A stretch of DNA of 64,000 bases from Syntrophotalea carbinolica DSM 2380 (GCF_000012885.1 NC_007498.2:496001-560000); one strand, 5' to 3'. Numbered from the stretch's first letter, positions 18,027-25,888 are shown. Notes: a model not told the origin generated them from the letters alone. Translations and numbers: made by a program.

Positions 18027-18528
18027 TATCTTTTGAAAAAACCATAGCTCCGTGGCTGTTTCTTTATTATTCTTGTGAGAGTTACTTTGTTTTGGTTGTT
18101 AATCCTTATTTTGTTGACTTCAATTTTAGATATCCTGATCTTTAGTACACTAAGCAACCCAACCTGTTTTCTATAGGTTGGGTTATCCTTGCTCTTACGT
18201 TTTTTACACTTGGCGCTGATGCGTTCATTTTTAAGAACCAGGGCCGGACAGACAGGACCAAAGGTTTCTCGCAGGTAATAGAAATCCTCTGGGCATTACG
18301 GGCCGTTTTGACGGTCAACAGGTAATCGCAATAGGCGTTGACTACTTTGGAGGTGGGTGTTTTGGTAGGAAGGGGGATATCGGTGCCGCGCACCAGGGCC
18401 GATTCGATCTGACGGATTTTCTCCTTGGCGACCTGTAGTGAGTCGGTTCCCAGGCTGACCCGCTTTTGTTTGGTGCCGATGTAGTACTGAGCGTAATAAG
18501 TTTTTCCGCGTTTCTTGAGACTTGCCAT
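18026..18528 (-). pseudogene. Tyrosine integrase, frameshifted and truncated
   Basis: The minus strand from ATG 18526-18528, with GGAGGG upstream, reads MASLKKRGKTYYAQYYIGTK, an arm-type DNA-binding domain, then VVNAYCDYLLTVKTARNAQR of the core-binding domain. Near 18287-18290 the frame is lost by one base. In the shifted frame the domain resumes as DFYYLRETFGPVCPALVLKN and runs to a stop at 18026-18028. The catalytic domain with the Arg-His-Arg-Tyr set is absent. The element can therefore no longer excise itself. Its 5' end is about 75 bases from the island's right repeat and faces away from the tRNA, as expected for the integrase that inserted the island. Confidence 0.8.
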
Positions 18529-18573
18529 GCTTACCCTCCATAACTGGTTGGGCAAGCCCCCTTTGATCTGCCA

Positions 18574-18592
18574 GGGTACAATCTAGGGTACA
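18574..18592 (+). repeat. Tandem GGGTACA pair, right end of island
   Basis: GGGTACA at 18574-18580 and 18586-18592, matching spacing at the left end. It lies upstream of the integrase start, where arm sites are expected. Confidence 0.55.
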
Positions 18593-18601
18593 GGCGCAAA
18601 T

Positions 18602-18633
18602 AAAAAAGGACCTGCCTTCTGGCAAGTCCTTTT
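18602..18633 (-). terminator. Terminator of tRNA-fMet; contains the right island repeat
   Basis: Minus-strand stem of 13 pairs (18604-18616 with 18621-18633), loop AGAA, then TTTTTT. One pair is G-U on the minus transcript but would be C-A on the plus, so the minus strand is the functional one. The 13-bp direct repeat (18603-18615) is the 3' arm. Confidence 0.8.
18603..18615 (+). repeat. Right 13-bp direct repeat (candidate attR core)
   Basis: AAAAAGGACCTGC, identical to 15109-15121, embedded in the tRNA terminator. Confidence 0.65.
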
Positions 18634-18640
18634 GTTTATT

Positions 18641-18717
<77 letters not shown>

Positions 18718-18852
18718 TCAAGCTGTGTGAAGATACACAATGATTTGACGATTGTCAACCCTGTGTGGCAGAAAATTTTACAATCAGCGCTTTTTGTTCG
18801 GTTGCCGCTTGCTCGCAGTGCTGATAGAATGGTTTCAATTCCACTTAAGAGG

Positions 18853-19038
18853 ATGTATCCGTTGCGTAAACCAGCTTCCAAACAAGCCTATAATCGCCTT
18901 TGCGCCCGTTGCCTGCGTGCCTGCCGGCAGCCGGAAGGCACCCTTCTGATCAGCTGTCCCCGATTCATGCCGCGCCCCTTCAAGGTCAAGGACTATCGCT
19001 TCGCTCAGCTCGATCTGTTTGGCCGTCCCCGCAAATAA
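18853..19038 (+). CDS. Small cysteine-containing protein, unknown
   Basis: A basic protein of about 62 residues with C-x2-C-x3-C (LCARCLRACRQPEGT) and a fourth cysteine in ISCPRFMPRPF, ending LDLFGRPRK. Four regularly placed cysteines suggest a metal site. I do not recognise a named family, though similar small CxxC/CPRF proteins seem to occur in this order. The start is uncertain: ATG 18829 or 18853, or a TTG at about 18862 with AGAGG at better spacing. It is convergent with metX and divergent from the tRNA. Confidence 0.45.
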   Translation: MYPLRKPASKQAYNRLCARCLRACRQPEGTLLISCPRFMPRPFKVKDYRFAQLDLFGRPRK

Positions 19039-19136
19039 TCCCCGCGCCGGTTTTTCGGCTCGTGCGATTCCCTGTCCTTTCTCCATCATCATTCGAAGAC
19101 AAAACGGGTCAGCAGTGACTGTGCAGCCGATATCGC

Positions 19137-20261
19137 TTATACGGTGAGGCGGTTCAGGAATTCCGTGATGTGATGGGTGAACTTTTCCGGTTCCACCAGG
19201 AACGAGTCGTGTCCGTAATCGGACTGGATCGGGTGGTATTCGGCCGGCTTTCCCAACTTCTGCAGAATATTGACGATGTCTTCCGCTTCTTGGGGCGGAT
19301 AGAGCCAGTCGGAGGAAAAGGTGAACCACAGCGACGGGCATTGGATGCGATCCAGCGCCTGTTCCCGGCTGTCGTAGTTCCAGGCAACATCGTAAAGATC
19401 GAGGGCCTTGGCCAGGTATAAAAAGGCGTTGGTGTCGAAACGATCGATGAAGGCGCGACCATTGTACTCGAGATAACGTTCGACCTCGAATTGGCCGAAA
19501 AAGTCGAACATGCCGTCCCGGGCGGAAAAGCGCCGTCCGAATTTAAGGTGCATGGAAGCGTTGGACAGAAACGATATATGGCCGATGGCGCGACCGAGGG
19601 CCAATCCGTCCGCGGGAGGGTGCTCGGGACGATAGTTGCCTTTTTTCCACATGGGATCGTTGAAGATCGCCTGACGCGCCAGGGCGTTGAGGGCGATGGC
19701 CATGGGTGAGGTGCGCCCCGTGCCGGCGATGGGGATAATGGATCGTACCGTATCCGGAAACAGAACCCCCCATTCCAGGGCCTGCATGGCTCCCATGCTG
19801 CCGCCGATAACGGTGACCAGGCTTGGCAGGTCAAGGTGGTCGATGAGGCGTTTTTGGGCGCGGACCATGTCCCGAACCATGATGACCGGAAAACTCAGGT
19901 TGTAGGGGCGTCCGGTGCGCGGATTGATACTGGTCGGTCCGGTGGAGCCGCCGCAGGAGCCGATCACGTTGCTGCAGATAACAAAATATCGGTTGGTGTC
20001 GAGGACCTTGCCGGGGCCGATCATGTCGTCCCACCAGCCGGGTTTGCGATCTTCGGGCGTATGTCGTCCGGCGGCGTGGGCGTCGCCGGTCCAGGCGTGA
20101 GTTACCAGGATGCCGTTGGATCGATCGGCGTTGAGTTGACCGTAGGTTTCATAGGCCAGGGTGATGGGGGCGGCGAGCAAACGGCCGCTTTCCAGACGCA
20201 GGTCGCCATTGAAATCGATATGCCGGGTTTTGACGATCCCTACTGATGGTTCCAAGATCAA
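19137..20261 (-). CDS. metX: Homoserine O-acetyltransferase
   Basis: First committed step of methionine synthesis, acylating homoserine with acetyl-CoA. Alpha/beta-hydrolase fold: [20 protein letters not shown] near the N-terminus and nucleophile elbow [32 protein letters not shown], the acidic residue in [13 protein letters not shown] and the histidine in YGHDSFL complete the catalytic set. The frame is open far upstream through the riboswitch, so the start must be one of the TTG codons at 20264, 20261 or 20255, after AAGGGAAGG (20266-20274). I take 20261 from spacing. Regulation is by the SAM-I riboswitch directly upstream. Confidence 0.94.
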
Positions 20262-20280
20262 CAAGCCTTCCCTTAGATGT

Positions 20281-20460
20281 AAAATGGCCCCAACCCGGGG
20301 ATGGGGAGGGGCCATGAGGATCACTTGTTTATCCTGCTGCTTGCGGCTCCATCCTCATCTCTCCCCTGTTGAAGGGGTAGGAATTAGCACCTGACATTCG
20401 CGCCGGCGAATCGGTTGCTGTGGTTTCACAGGGCCTATCCCTCCACCACTCTCGATAAAG
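20281..20460 (-). promoter_or_regulatory. SAM-I riboswitch with terminator/antiterminator, upstream of metX
   Basis: The minus strand carries the S-box core: ATCGAGAGTGGTGGAGGGA, then GAAACCACAGCAACC and GGTGCTAATTCC. P1 is CTTTATC (20454-20460) with GATGAGG (20353-20359). The P1 3' strand is shared with an antiterminator, ATGAGGAT (20351-20358) pairing ATCCTCAT (20314-20321). That overlaps the terminator stem 20284-20291/20308-20315, followed by TTTTA. SAM binding should favour P1, block the antiterminator and end transcription. A TATAAT at 20474-20479 gives a start about 6 bases upstream of the aptamer. Confidence 0.93.
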
Positions 20461-20621
20461 ACAGTATTAAATTATTATATTTATGTCAGTATGTGTACGA
20501 AACTTTAAAGGAGCCACGGAGAAAAGTCAAACATTCTCTGTGAATGGCACGAGCCGGTGGGTCATGGGGTGCAAAGCCGGCGCCCTGCGGGGGCAGAACG
20601 GGGTACAATATGTGGACACGG

Positions 20622-21086
20622 CTACCGGGACGAAGAATCTTTCTGTTCAGTGGCACCGCAGATAATGGCATTTTGTGCTTCCGCACCCATGCGGCAGAGG
20701 TCTGCAAAGCTGTAGCGATCCAGAACCGCCAGCAACTGCGTGCGTGCTTCGCGCCAGACCCGGTTGACCGGACACGTAGGTTCCCGGTTGCAATTGGTTT
20801 CTTCTGCCAGGCAGAGGTTGAGATATATGGGGCCTTCCTCGGCTTTAATGACATCGAGCAGGGTTATGTCGGCAGGATCCTTGGCCAGATAAAATCCCCC
20901 GCCGATACCACGATGGGATCCAACGATACCCTGCTTGATGAGGGGTTGGAGGATCTTGGTAAGAAAGGCGGGCGTGATTTCCTGCTCCCGGCAGATGTCT
21001 TTCTTTAAAACGGTTTCGCCGCGTGGCTGGGTGGCCATGAATAATACGGCGCGTATGGCGTATTCGGTTGCTCTGGTTATGATCAC
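20622..21086 (-). CDS. Rrf2-family transcriptional regulator
   Basis: A winged-helix regulator of the Rrf2 group (IscR, NsrR, CymR relatives). It begins with GTG at 21084-21086 as (M)IITRATEYAIRAVLFMA, with LTKILQPLIKQGIV as the recognition region and HRGIGGGFYLA as wing. Three cysteines lie in CLAEETNCNREPTC (C-x6-C-x5-C), the arrangement that binds an iron-sulfur cluster in IscR and NsrR. AGGGA lies upstream. A perfect palindrome over its own promoter suggests autorepression. The ligand or stress sensed is not determined. Confidence 0.9.
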   Translation of the reverse strand: MIITRATEYAIRAVLFMATQPRGETVLKKDICREQEITPAFLTKILQPLIKQGIVGSHRGIGGGFYLAKDPADITLLDVIKAEEGPIYLNLCLAEETNCNREPTCPVNRVWREARTQLLAVLDRYSFADLCRMGAEAQNAIICGATEQKDSSSR

Positions 21087-21112
21087 TTCAATATCCCTGA
21101 AAACATGACTTT

Positions 21113-21150
21113 AAAGGTTACGAATAACCTTTTGTGGCAGTCTTTGTCAA
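21113..21150 (-). promoter_or_regulatory. Promoter and palindromic operator of the Rrf2 gene
   Basis: AAAGGTTA-CGAA-TAACCTTT (21113-21132) is a perfect 8-bp inverted repeat. On the minus strand TTGACA (21145-21150) lies 17-18 bases before TTATTC/TATTCG, so the palindrome covers the -10 region. Confidence 0.55.
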
Positions 21151-21365
21151 TGACAAATCGTTTCACCGTAAAAATATGTATACGGGATTAGCGTTGCTCC
21201 ATGGCTAACTGTTTAAAATGTCTGGAACGTTCAGGTCTGATGTCTTATGATGAGATCCAGTTCATCGGGTGCACGAATTGGAATGAGCCCTGTTTTGTGC
21301 AGATATAACGCCGATTCAAGATCTTTCAGGTGCTCTTGAAGCCTATTTAACCAAGGAGATAAACG

Positions 21366-21713
21366 ATGTCCAAAGTTGCGTTGGTCGGTTTCAATGGTGA
21401 AACGATGTGTTTTGTACATGTTCTGCTCAATGCCCTCGATATGCGGGAAAAAGGGCTTGAGGTGCGGGTTATTATAGAAGGAAGTTCCGTTCGACAGATC
21501 GCCGAACTGGCCGAGCCCGCCCATCCCTTTGCCGGGCTTTATGCGAAGGTCCGCGATGCAGGGTTGATCTGGGCGGTTTGCCGTGCCTGTGCGGTGAAGA
21601 TGGAGAGTCTTGCGGCAGCCGAACAACAGGGATTACCGATAAAGGGGGAGATGTCCGGTCACGTGGCACTGGCCGATTGCTTGCTGGACGGTTATCGCAT
21701 CATTACTTTTTGA
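21366..21713 (+). CDS. DsrE-family protein
   Basis: A 115-residue cytoplasmic protein of the DsrE/TusD-like fold, small sulfur-relay or peroxiredoxin-like proteins. Features: KVALVGFNGETMCFVHVLLN at the start, a glycine turn after the first strand, and VRVIIEGSSV. Two cysteines lie close together in WAVCRACAVKMESL (C-x2-C), a likely persulfide-carrying site. AAGGAG is optimally placed before the ATG. It neighbours the Rrf2 regulator (divergent) and lies 4 kb from a flavoprotein that ends in another DsrE domain. Confidence 0.8.
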   Translation: MSKVALVGFNGETMCFVHVLLNALDMREKGLEVRVIIEGSSVRQIAELAEPAHPFAGLYAKVRDAGLIWAVCRACAVKMESLAAAEQQGLPIKGEMSGHVALADCLLDGYRIITF

Positions 21714-21792
21714 CGGGATGAGCGGTTAGGAAATCTTGCCCGGAACCTGTCCGTTTTTCGGCTGTTTCGATGGTGTCCACATTGGAGGGGAC

Positions 21793-22803
21793 GTGAAATA
21801 TAGATGTTTTTGCGGGTTGTTGATAGCAGGTCTGCTCTTATTCTTACCCTTATCCGGGCAGGCCAGACAGGTTGTATGTGATGATTCCCTGTCTCTGTGG
21901 CAGGATCGGCCGGCTAAAAAAGCTGTTCTGGATTTTGTCCAGCGGGTGACCGATCCAAACGATGCCGCTTATGTCCCTCCGCAGGACCGCATCGTTACTA
22001 TTGACATGGACGGAACCCTGGTATGCGAACGGCCCACTTCCGTGGGGATGCTGTTTGCCGAAAACCTGCTGAGGGAATGGGCTTCCGCTCCGCAGTTGCA
22101 GGGGCGGGAGCCTTTTGAGGCGGCGCGCCGTGATGGCCTGCGGCAAATGCGAAAAAAACATTTTGAACTCTTTTTCGGTCTTTCAGGTGCCGGTTTTGAA
22201 GAAGGAGTCCTGCAGAGCAAAATGCAAACCATGGTTCGCGGGGAGCGTCATCCACGATACAAGCGCCCCTATCGCGAACTTTTTTATGATCCGATGCTGC
22301 AATTGGTCCATTATTTGATTCAAAACGATTTTGTCGTTTATGTCGTTTCGGGATCGGATCAGACTCTGGTTCGTGTTCTTTGTGCCGAACGGCCGGAACT
22401 GGCCGGGCTGCCGCCGGCCCGGTTTATCGGTACTCTGGTCGCTCTGGATGTGGATTTTGCGGATGGTAAGCCGGTTTACTATCGTCTGGCACGGGAGCTG
22501 GAGCCGGTCAATCTGCGAAAGGGCAAAGCTCTGAATATCCTTTACAGGATCGGTCAGTATCCGATTCTTGCCATCGGTAACAGCAAAGGCGACTGCGGAA
22601 TGCTTGCCGTTACTCATGCCGCGAAATACCCAGAAACCCTCCGCTTGCTTCTGAACCACGATGATGCCGGTCGGGAATTTGCCTATCCGGGGCCGACAGG
22701 CTCTGATGCCGCTCTTTGCCGGGAGCAAGCCGGTGCCGATATTCTTTCCATCAGTATGCGTGACGACTTCGAAAAGATATTTGCTTTTGACTCCGGGTTG
22801 TAA
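21793..22803 (+). CDS. Exported HAD-superfamily phosphatase
   Basis: A periplasmic haloacid-dehalogenase-type phosphohydrolase of 336 residues. The start is GTG at 21793 with GGAGGGG 2 bases further upstream. It yields a signal peptide (CGLLIAGLLLFLPLSGQARQ). Motif I is TIDMDGTLVCE, motif II VVSGSD and motif III IGNSKGDCGML. The large helical cap between motifs I and II fits acid phosphatase or phosphoserine-phosphatase-like members. The substrate is unknown. Two cysteines in the mature N-terminus (VVCDDS) and elsewhere could form a disulfide. Confidence 0.82.
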   Translation: MKYRCFCGLLIAGLLLFLPLSGQARQVVCDDSLSLWQDRPAKKAVLDFVQRVTDPNDAAYVPPQDRIVTIDMDGTLVCERPTSVGMLFAENLLREWASAPQLQGREPFEAARRDGLRQMRKKHFELFFGLSGAGFEEGVLQSKMQTMVRGERHPRYKRPYRELFYDPMLQLVHYLIQNDFVVYVVSGSDQTLVRVLCAERPELAGLPPARFIGTLVALDVDFADGKPVYYRLARELEPVNLRKGKALNILYRIGQYPILAIGNSKGDCGMLAVTHAAKYPETLRLLLNHDDAGREFAYPGPTGSDAALCREQAGADILSISMRDDFEKIFAFDSGL

Positions 22804-22974
22804 AAGCCCGTGTTGGTGAGGGGGTAAACCTTACCCTAAGGTGCAGGTTGAAAATCGGGTATCTCTTTTCTCTACCTGTTCGCCGGGTTTACTTAAGCTG
22901 TAGAACCGCGAAGAAAATCACAAGATTCACAGACTTTTCAGGATAACATAAAAGGTTCCCGTTTTTTTCATTAG

Positions 22975-23150
22975 GCACGGCAGTCCCCTTAAAGGTTAGA
23001 ACCGAGGCGCCAACCGAAAATCCTAGCCAAAAAGGACGCTGCCGTGCGCAAGGATTTTATACCGAACCGGTAACCATATTGCCGAGGTCATAGGCGCCTG
23101 CAGGTTGGGAGAAAAGGCAGGCCACTTCATTCAAGTGGCCTGCCTTTTTT
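22975..23150 (+). ncRNA. Candidate structured RNA with crossing helices, ending in a terminator
   Basis: No protein is supported in 22804-23216. Three long perfect complementarities exist. Helix A is 22975-22983 with 23039-23047 (GCACGGCAG/CTGCCGTGC), extendable by TCC/GGA. Helix C is AAAATCCT 23017-23024 with AGGATTTT 23051-23058. Helix B is AGGCGCC 23005-23011 with GGCGCCT 23093-23099, extended by AACC/GGTT (23000-23003 with 23103-23106). B and C are nested with each other and both cross A, so the RNA forms a pseudoknot or two exclusive folds. A small hairpin GGTAA/TTGCC lies at 23069-23083. A strong terminator ends it. I cannot match it to a known RNA class. The plus strand is inferred from the terminator position. 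Confidence 0.45.
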
Positions 23151-23152
23151 GC
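23115..23152. terminator. Strong bidirectional terminator between convergent units
   Basis: AGGCAGGCCACTT/AAGTGGCCTGCCT with a 5-base loop, followed by TTTTTT on the plus strand and TTTTC on the minus. It serves the plus-strand RNA or HAD gene and the minus-strand thioredoxin-fold gene. Confidence 0.85.
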
Positions 23153-23216
23153 GTGTCGGTGTTGTCTCTTCCGGGTTTTTGAGTCTTGTGAATGAAAAGA
23201 GAGCGCTTTTAGAGAT

Positions 23217-23741
23217 CTATTTTTTTTCAAAATCGGAAAAAGCGATCGTTTTGTAATACCCGTTGCTTACATACCGTAAAAGTTTCCGAAATCGTTTCGT
23301 GGGTATATATCCTTTTTCCTCCATTATCGGTTTGCCGTGAATATCCAGAAACACGGTGGTGGGCGTGTAGTAGATCCGAAAGTCTTCTTTTAGCTTTGTA
23401 TTTTTACTGATATCGACTTCCACCAGGAAAAACCGCTCGTTCAGGATAGAGATAATATCCTTGTTCTGAAAAACCTTGCGTTTCATCTCTGTGCATTGGT
23501 AGCACCAGGGGGTGGTAAAAAAGACGAGCAGGGGCCGTTGGGCATCTTTGCCTTTTTGTAGCGCGGTTTCATAATCCAGACCATTCAATTGGCCGGAAGC
23601 GTATAGACATGACGGACATACCAGCGCCAAATAGACCGCTAAAGCGATGCAGACCGGGAGTAAACAAAGCCATCTTCCCGTCCGGTCGGTGCGTAAACGA
23701 AGAAGAAGGTTTTTAAGGAGGCACCCCGACCGAGTCGGCAT
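23217..23741 (-). CDS. Membrane-anchored thioredoxin-fold protein (CYQC)
   Basis: A thioredoxin-like protein of 174 residues. The start at 23739-23741 has GAGAGG upstream and gives a basic N-terminus then one membrane helix (LCLLPVCIALAVYLALVCPS). The fold carries TTPWCYQCTEM, a CxxC redox centre, and the cis-proline stretch IYYTPTTVFLDIHGKP. The frame extends upstream into the previous gene, but without a signal. It is a paralogue of the next gene and probably co-transcribed with it. It likely reduces or traps thiols or persulfides at the periplasmic face. Confidence 0.82.
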   Translation of the reverse strand: MPTRSGCLLKNLLLRLRTDRTGRWLCLLPVCIALAVYLALVCPSCLYASGQLNGLDYETALQKGKDAQRPLLVFFTTPWCYQCTEMKRKVFQNKDIISILNERFFLVEVDISKNTKLKEDFRIYYTPTTVFLDIHGKPIMEEKGYIPTKRFRKLLRYVSNGYYKTIAFSDFEKK

Positions 23742-23799
23742 TATCAGGCCTCTCTCCAAAAAAGTCGCGCTTTTTTCGGAATAGATGGTGTTCATGGGA

Positions 23800-24267
23800 T
23801 CAGGGCCGACACTTTTCGTAAGCATCGAAATTCATGGTCTTATATTTTTGCTCCGCCACAAATTCCAGCATGCGTTCAAATTGTGATTTCGCTATCACAT
23901 CTTTTTCCCGCAACACCGCAGATCCGTCGGGAGCGATAAAGATATGGGTGGGCGTGTAATCGACCTCGAACAGCTTGGCTGTTGGCTTCTCTTTGTCCAA
24001 ATCGACTTCGACGGGAATAAAATGTTGATTGACGAAACTTATGACTTCTGGGTCCTGGTAAACCTTGCGCTCCATTTCCTTGCACCGGTAGCAATACGGC
24101 AGATGGAAAAGCAGCAGCATGGGCTTTTGAAGCTCCTTCTGTTTTTTCAACCCCTGTTCATAGGTCAGCCAATGCACGCCATGTTCGGCGGCCGTGACCG
24201 GAGCCGTAAAGGTTGCCAGCGTAACAAAAGCTGTCAGGGCGACAAGTATGAGCTTGATACCTTTCAT
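23800..24267 (-). CDS. Periplasmic thioredoxin-fold protein (CYRC)
   Basis: A 155-residue exported protein with a signal peptide ending VTAAEHG. The redox motif is LPYCYRCKEMERKV, and the cis-proline region is VDYTPTHIFIAPDG. It belongs to the thioredoxin-like group related to SoxW and DUF255 proteins, typically working on oxidised or sulfur-bearing thiols. TGAGGAG precedes the ATG. It lies between the FadL-type channel and the membrane-anchored paralogue on the same strand. The substrate is unknown. Confidence 0.85.
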   Translation of the reverse strand: MKGIKLILVALTAFVTLATFTAPVTAAEHGVHWLTYEQGLKKQKELQKPMLLLFHLPYCYRCKEMERKVYQDPEVISFVNQHFIPVEVDLDKEKPTAKLFEVDYTPTHIFIAPDGSAVLREKDVIAKSQFERMLEFVAEQKYKTMNFDAYEKCRP

Positions 24268-24392
24268 GGTCTCCTCACTTTATGCACGGTTTGAGGTGGC
24301 GCGCAATTGATGGTTGAACCGGATCACTCCATGAATAATCCGGGCCGTGTCGGCCCCGTCAAAAGCCCCGGGACCGACACGCTCCAGATCTC

Positions 24393-25661
24393 TTAGAAAC
24401 GGTAGCTTACCATAAAACTGAAGGTATCCATGGTATGGGACACTTCGGAACCGTAGAACGGATTCGTCATCGGGTTGGCGTCCCCGTCGTTGGTTTCGGT
24501 GTTGGTAAAGGCGTGCTCATAAGCGAAATCGAAGTCCCACTGCTTCCAGGTGTAGGTACATCCCACAGTGGCGTGGTGTTCGACAAGGGCCGGGAAGATC
24601 GGGCTCAGATTGACATTGGTGACCGGAGTGTTGCCGTAGTTGTAACCGGCGCGGACGGTGAAGGATTCGGTCAATTCGTACTCCGCTCCGATGGCCACCA
24701 CGAATTGGTCGTCCCAGTCCATCTCAAAGGGAACCTTTAACTTTTCATAGCCCGGCGGCACGGGGCCGTTTGGGTCGCTGGCCGTAACCGTAACGGTTTT
24801 GATGGCGGAGCTCCAGTTGATCCAGCTCAGATCCAGAGCCAGCAGCAGTTTGGGAGTGGCCCGGTAGGCTGCGCCGATTTCGACCTGTCGCGGCCAGGTG
24901 AAACCGTCCATTTTGACGTCATCGTATTTTACCTTGCCCATGGGGCCGAAATTCTGTGTGAGTTCGCCGTCGTCAAAATCGATGGAGCTTTCGGATGTGT
25001 ACGTAGCGCCCACCGACCATTGGTCGTTGATCTGGTAGCTGAGGCCGAAGCGACCGGAGAAGGTGAAGCTGCTCAGGTCTTTCACCTTGTGCCCGATGGT
25101 GTTGGGAAAAAAGTCGTATTTGATGGTGGCATAGCCTGCAAACAAGCTTGCCCCCATGGTCAATCTGTCGCTGACGTTATACGCCACGGTGGGTGAAAAT
25201 CTGACGAATCCGACCTCGGACATGAGATCGTCCTTCATGCCCGGGTAGTAGGCCGTATTGACTTCAACGTCTTTGAAATCGACACCCATGCCGCCCTGCG
25301 CGAAGATGCCGACCCCTGCGGACCAGCGGCTGGTCCCGAGGCGTTGGGCGTAACCGATGAATGGCACCGGAAAGACCTGAAATTCGTTGTCTACGTTGCT
25401 TCCGCCGGCAGGTGCGTCTTCCATGTCGGGAAACATCAACGCGCCGCCTACGGAAATGACGCGATTACATGTTGTCGCCAGCTGTGCCGGATTACCCGCT
25501 ATGGCTGTGCAACCCGCAGGAACCGCCACATCCGCCCCGCCCATGCCGGCGGAAACCGCGCCCGTTCCGATCATGTTCATGCCGTTGGTTGCCCAGCCGG
25601 TCAGCGGCGTAAAGAGCATCAACGTCACGGCGATCAAACCCGGAAGAACCCTCTTTTTCAT
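24393..25661 (-). CDS. FadL/OmpP1-family outer-membrane channel
   Basis: An outer-membrane beta-barrel for hydrophobic compounds such as long-chain fatty acids or aromatics. Signal peptide MKKRVLPGLIAVTLMLFTPL followed by TGWATNG. The family N-terminal hatch GTGAVSAGMGGADVAVP and CTAIAGNPAQLA is present. The sequence alternates as expected for barrel strands and ends FSFMVSYRF, with terminal Phe for BAM recognition. I take the ATG at 25661 (GGGAGGG upstream) rather than 25712. The gene precedes two thioredoxin-fold genes. The actual cargo cannot be inferred. Confidence 0.92.
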   Translation of the reverse strand: MKKRVLPGLIAVTLMLFTPLTGWATNGMNMIGTGAVSAGMGGADVAVPAGCTAIAGNPAQLATTCNRVISVGGALMFPDMEDAPAGGSNVDNEFQVFPVPFIGYAQRLGTSRWSAGVGIFAQGGMGVDFKDVEVNTAYYPGMKDDLMSEVGFVRFSPTVAYNVSDRLTMGASLFAGYATIKYDFFPNTIGHKVKDLSSFTFSGRFGLSYQINDQWSVGATYTSESSIDFDDGELTQNFGPMGKVKYDDVKMDGFTWPRQVEIGAAYRATPKLLLALDLSWINWSSAIKTVTVTASDPNGPVPPGYEKLKVPFEMDWDDQFVVAIGAEYELTESFTVRAGYNYGNTPVTNVNLSPIFPALVEHHATVGCTYTWKQWDFDFAYEHAFTNTETNDGDANPMTNPFYGSEVSHTMDTFSFMVSYRF

Positions 25662-25888
25662 ACCCTCCCCCATCACTTTTAGATATGGATAACTCCAGCC
25701 TAACAGAGGCATTCTGCTAGTCCAGAGCTTGTGGACCTCTCGCTTCTATCCCCGAACGAGCTTGTTCGACCTGAAATACGTAGCCTGTTGTTCTCCAGTT
25801 GTTATCTCTGAGCTGGTTGTAGAACATCTTTCGATGTGCACAAGCGGCGGTCTTCTCTCTGCTGGTTGGGTTACCATTCGTTATAAAT

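Larger units (their letters stand above)
15109..18615. mobile_element. 3.5-kb restriction-modification island inserted in the tRNA-fMet terminator
   Basis: The segment is bounded by perfect 13-bp direct repeats, AAAAAGGACCTGC, at 15109-15121 and 18603-18615. The right copy is part of the Rho-independent terminator of the adjacent initiator tRNA gene. Just inside both ends are paired GGGTACA heptamers with 12-base period. Contents are a restriction endonuclease, an HTH protein, a cytosine methyltransferase and an integrase remnant at the tRNA end. The restriction and methylase genes are visibly AT-richer than the flanks. Joining the left flank to the right repeat restores a complete tRNA terminator, as expected for site-specific integration. 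Boundaries are inferred from the repeats. Confidence 0.75.

Noticed and set aside
22828-22842. ACCTTA-CCC-TAAGGT hairpin after the HAD phosphatase
   Set aside because: Possible weak 3' structure, but no U-tract; not enough to call a terminator.
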